Shown here piece by piece: positions 13,126 to 14,945 of a DNA stretch of 14,945 nucleotides. Position 1 is the stretch's first letter; each line of letters opens with the position of its first letter. The DNA is from Clostridiaceae bacterium (lineage in GTDB: Bacteria; Bacillota; Clostridia; Saccharofermentanales; UBA5734). The stretch is from positions 1 to 14,945 of the forward strand of contig JAAZFW010000055.1 in NCBI GenBank assembly GCA_012511525.1, in the 5' to 3' direction. The translations under genes were made by a program, and so were the position numbers. The notes beneath the pieces were generated by a model that made no database searches, was not told where the DNA came from, and was given only the letters and a program-made list of their open reading frames with translations.

Positions 13126-14945
13126 ATGGATATGATGAACCTGGCACAGGCACTCGATACGCCCGGTGCCTATCTGGCGGGCAGTTATGACCTGGTGGTC
13201 ATCGGCGCGGGCCACGCCGGCTGCGAAGCGGCCCTGGCCAGCGCGCGGCTGGGGCATCCGACCCTGATACTGGGCATGAACCTGGATACGGTCGCCAATA
13301 TGCCCTGCAACCCGAACATCGGCGGCACCGCAAAAGGCCAGCTGGTTCGGGAAATTGACGCCCTGGGCGGCGAAATGGGCAAGGCGGCCGATCGCGCCAT
13401 GATCCAGTTCCGCATGCTGAACGCGTCCAAGGGTCCGGCCGTGCTTTCCCCGCGCGCCCAGATCGACCGGCGGCAATACCAGCAGGATATGAAGCATACG
13501 CTGGAAAAGCAGCCAAACCTCGATCTTCGCCAGGGCGAAGCGATTATGCTGTTGACCGAGAACGAGAACGGCCGACCGGCCATTTGCGGCGTCTTGCTGC
13601 GCGCCGGGGCGATCTACCGCTGCCAGTCCGTCATCCTGGCGACAGGGACGTTCCTGGAGGGCAAGATCATCATCGGCGACTGCCAGTACAGCGGCGGACC
13701 TGACAGCCAGTTCGCGGCGCATGGCCTGTCCGATTCGATGCGCGCGCTCGGATTGCCCCTGATGCGCTTCAAGACCGGCACGCCGACCCGGATCAAGCGG
13801 TCCAGTGTCGACTTTTCGCAGCTGGAAAAACAAGACGGCGACCCGATTGTCCAGCCCTTTTCATATGATAACGAAAATGATGACCTGGCCTGCGACCAGC
13901 TGCCTTGCTGGCTTACCTGGACCAACGAGCGAACCCGGTCGATCATCGAGGCCAATATCGACCGCTCGCCGCTGTTTTCCGGATCGATCGAAGGGGTGGG
14001 CCCGCGCTACTGCCCGTCGATCGAAGACAAGATCGTCAAGTTCCCAGACAAGCAGCGTCACCAGGTCTTCCTGGAGCCGATGGGCCGTGTCACCGAGGAG
14101 ATTTACCTGCAGGGCATGTCGAGTTCCATGCCTGAGGACGTCCAGCTGGCGATGGTCCGTTCCCTGCCCGGCCTGCAGGATGCCCGGATCATGCGCAGCG
14201 CCTACGCGATCGAGTATGACTGCCTGGATCCCACGGCGCTGTCGCCTGCCTTGGAGACGCTGGGTGTTAGCCGGCTCTATTCAGCCGGCCAGATCAACGG
14301 CACGTCGGGCTACGAGGAAGCTGCGGCCCAGGGTCTGGTTGCCGGTATTAACGCCGCGCGCCAGCTGCGCGGCCAGGAGGCGGTGATCATCGATCGCTCC
14401 CAGGCTTACATCGGTGTCCTGATCGATGATCTTGTGACCAAGGGGACGCAAGAGCCGTACCGGATGATGACGGCCCGCGCCGAGTACCGCCTGCTCCTGC
14501 GCCAGGACAATGCCGATGCCCGCCTGACGCCGCTCGGCCGTTCGATCGGCCTGATCGACGATAAGCGCTGGGCGCGTTTCCAGCAGAAGCAAGCCCGGAT
14601 CGAAGCGGAGATCAGCCGCTGCCGCACGACCCGTGTCAAACCCGGTCCGCGCGCTGACCTGGTGCTCGAAGCCCGGAGCAGCTCGCCGCTGCGCCAGCCG
14701 GCCAGCCTGGCCGAACTGCTCAGGCGGCCAGAACTCGACTATGCCTGTCTGGAACCGCTTGACGAGGGCCGGCCGAACCTTGCCCGAGCCGAGCAGGATG
14801 CCGTTATGATCGCCTTGAAATATGAAGGGTACATCCGCTTGGAAGAAGAGCGGATCCGCCAGTTCCGCAAGCTGGAACTCAAGCGGCTGCCGCCGGATCT
14901 CGATTACCAGGCCATCCGCGGGCTGCGCCTTGAAGCGCGCCAGAA
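13126..14945 (+). CDS. mnmG: tRNA uridine-5-carboxymethylaminomethyl(34) synthesis enzyme MnmG, 3'-truncated by the window edge
   Basis: MnmG is the FAD- and NADH-dependent partner of MnmE in U34 tRNA modification. The frame is open from ATG 13126 to the window end without a stop. It gives 606 residues, so only about 15-30 are missing. Hallmarks are the FAD-binding VIGAGHAGCEAA (25-36), MPCNPNIGGTAKGQLVREIDALGGEM, ILATGTFLEGKIIIG, KTGTPTRI, and GPRYCPSIEDKIVKFP with the conserved Cys296. Later come YLQGMSSSMPEDVQ, AIEYDCLDP, YSAGQINGTSGYEEAAAQG and DDLVTKGTQEPYRMMTARAEYRLLLRQDNAD. The C-terminal MnmE-binding region is also recognisable (RLEEERIRQFRKLELKRLP). The first 20 residues are a little longer than in E. 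coli. AAGGAG (13115-13120) lies 5 bases before the ATG. rsmG would be the expected next gene. Confidence 0.98.
   Translation, partial: MDMMNLAQALDTPGAYLAGSYDLVVIGAGHAGCEAALASARLGHPTLILGMNLDTVANMPCNPNIGGTAKGQLVREIDALGGEMGKAADRAMIQFRMLNASKGPAVLSPRAQIDRRQYQQDMKHTLEKQPNLDLRQGEAIMLLTENENGRPAICGVLLRAGAIYRCQSVILATGTFLEGKIIIGDCQYSGGPDSQFAAHGLSDSMRALGLPLMRFKTGTPTRIKRSSVDFSQLEKQDGDPIVQPFSYDNENDDLACDQLPCWLTWTNERTRSIIEANIDRSPLFSGSIEGVGPRYCPSIEDKIVKFPDKQRHQVFLEPMGRVTEEIYLQGMSSSMPEDVQLAMVRSLPGLQDARIMRSAYAIEYDCLDPTALSPALETLGVSRLYSAGQINGTSGYEEAAAQGLVAGINAARQLRGQEAVIIDRSQAYIGVLIDDLVTKGTQEPYRMMTARAEYRLLLRQDNADARLTPLGRSIGLIDDKRWARFQQKQARIEAEISRCRTTRVKPGPRADLVLEARSSSPLRQPASLAELLRRPELDYACLEPLDEGRPNLARAEQDAVMIALKYEGYIRLEEERIRQFRKLELKRLPPDLDYQAIRGLRLEARQ

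Overview
The window is a GC-rich (by eye about 60%) piece of bacterial chromosome, densely packed with housekeeping genes. The gene set points to Bacillota, most likely an uncultured Clostridia-type lineage. The evidence is Veg, Jag/KhpB, a short YidC without a large periplasmic domain, a YitT-family protein, a monofunctional formate-THF ligase, strong GGAGG ribosome sites and near-consensus SigA-type promoters. I see no tRNA, rRNA, CRISPR array, insertion sequence or phage gene. A species cannot be named from this sequence alone.

Layout. (1) 1-3037, plus strand: the 3' part of dnaX (its start lies before the window), recR and a YitT-family membrane protein, fused end to end with 0-1 base between or overlapping. 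(2) 3040-5907, minus strand: fhs followed 24 bases later by a membrane-anchored serine hydrolase of the class A beta-lactamase fold. This pair converges on the yitT-like gene with only two bases between stop codons. (3) 5908-6121: a compact divergent control region with back-to-back promoters for fhs (minus) and veg (plus), and a perfect 9-3-9 inverted repeat on the predicted veg transcription start. (4) 6122-8764, plus: veg, ispE and a CapA/PgsA-like surface protein. (5) 8814-11615, plus: a consensus promoter, rpmH, a terminator that starts inside the rpmH stop codon, rnpA, yidD, yidC, jag, then a second terminator. (6) 11650-14945, plus: mnmE and mnmG; mnmG runs off the right edge.

How the genes work together. 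Regions 5 and 6 are the rpmH-rnpA-yidD-yidC-jag-mnmE-mnmG cluster that lies beside dnaA/oriC in many Bacillota. It supplies ribosomal protein L34, the RNase P protein, the membrane insertase with two accessory proteins, and the two subunits that modify the tRNA wobble uridine. DnaX and RecR serve replication and repair, IspE the MEP isoprenoid pathway, and Fhs one-carbon supply; MnmE-MnmG also uses a folate one-carbon unit.

I did not find a clearly new multi-gene system. The most interesting features are regulatory or architectural: the abutting fhs/veg promoters with the inverted repeat, the missing ybaB between dnaX and recR, CapA in the place usually held by dnaA beside rpmH, two terminators inside the normally contiguous rpmH-mnmG cluster, a serine hydrolase lacking the deacylating glutamate, and an MnmE with a changed G4 motif.
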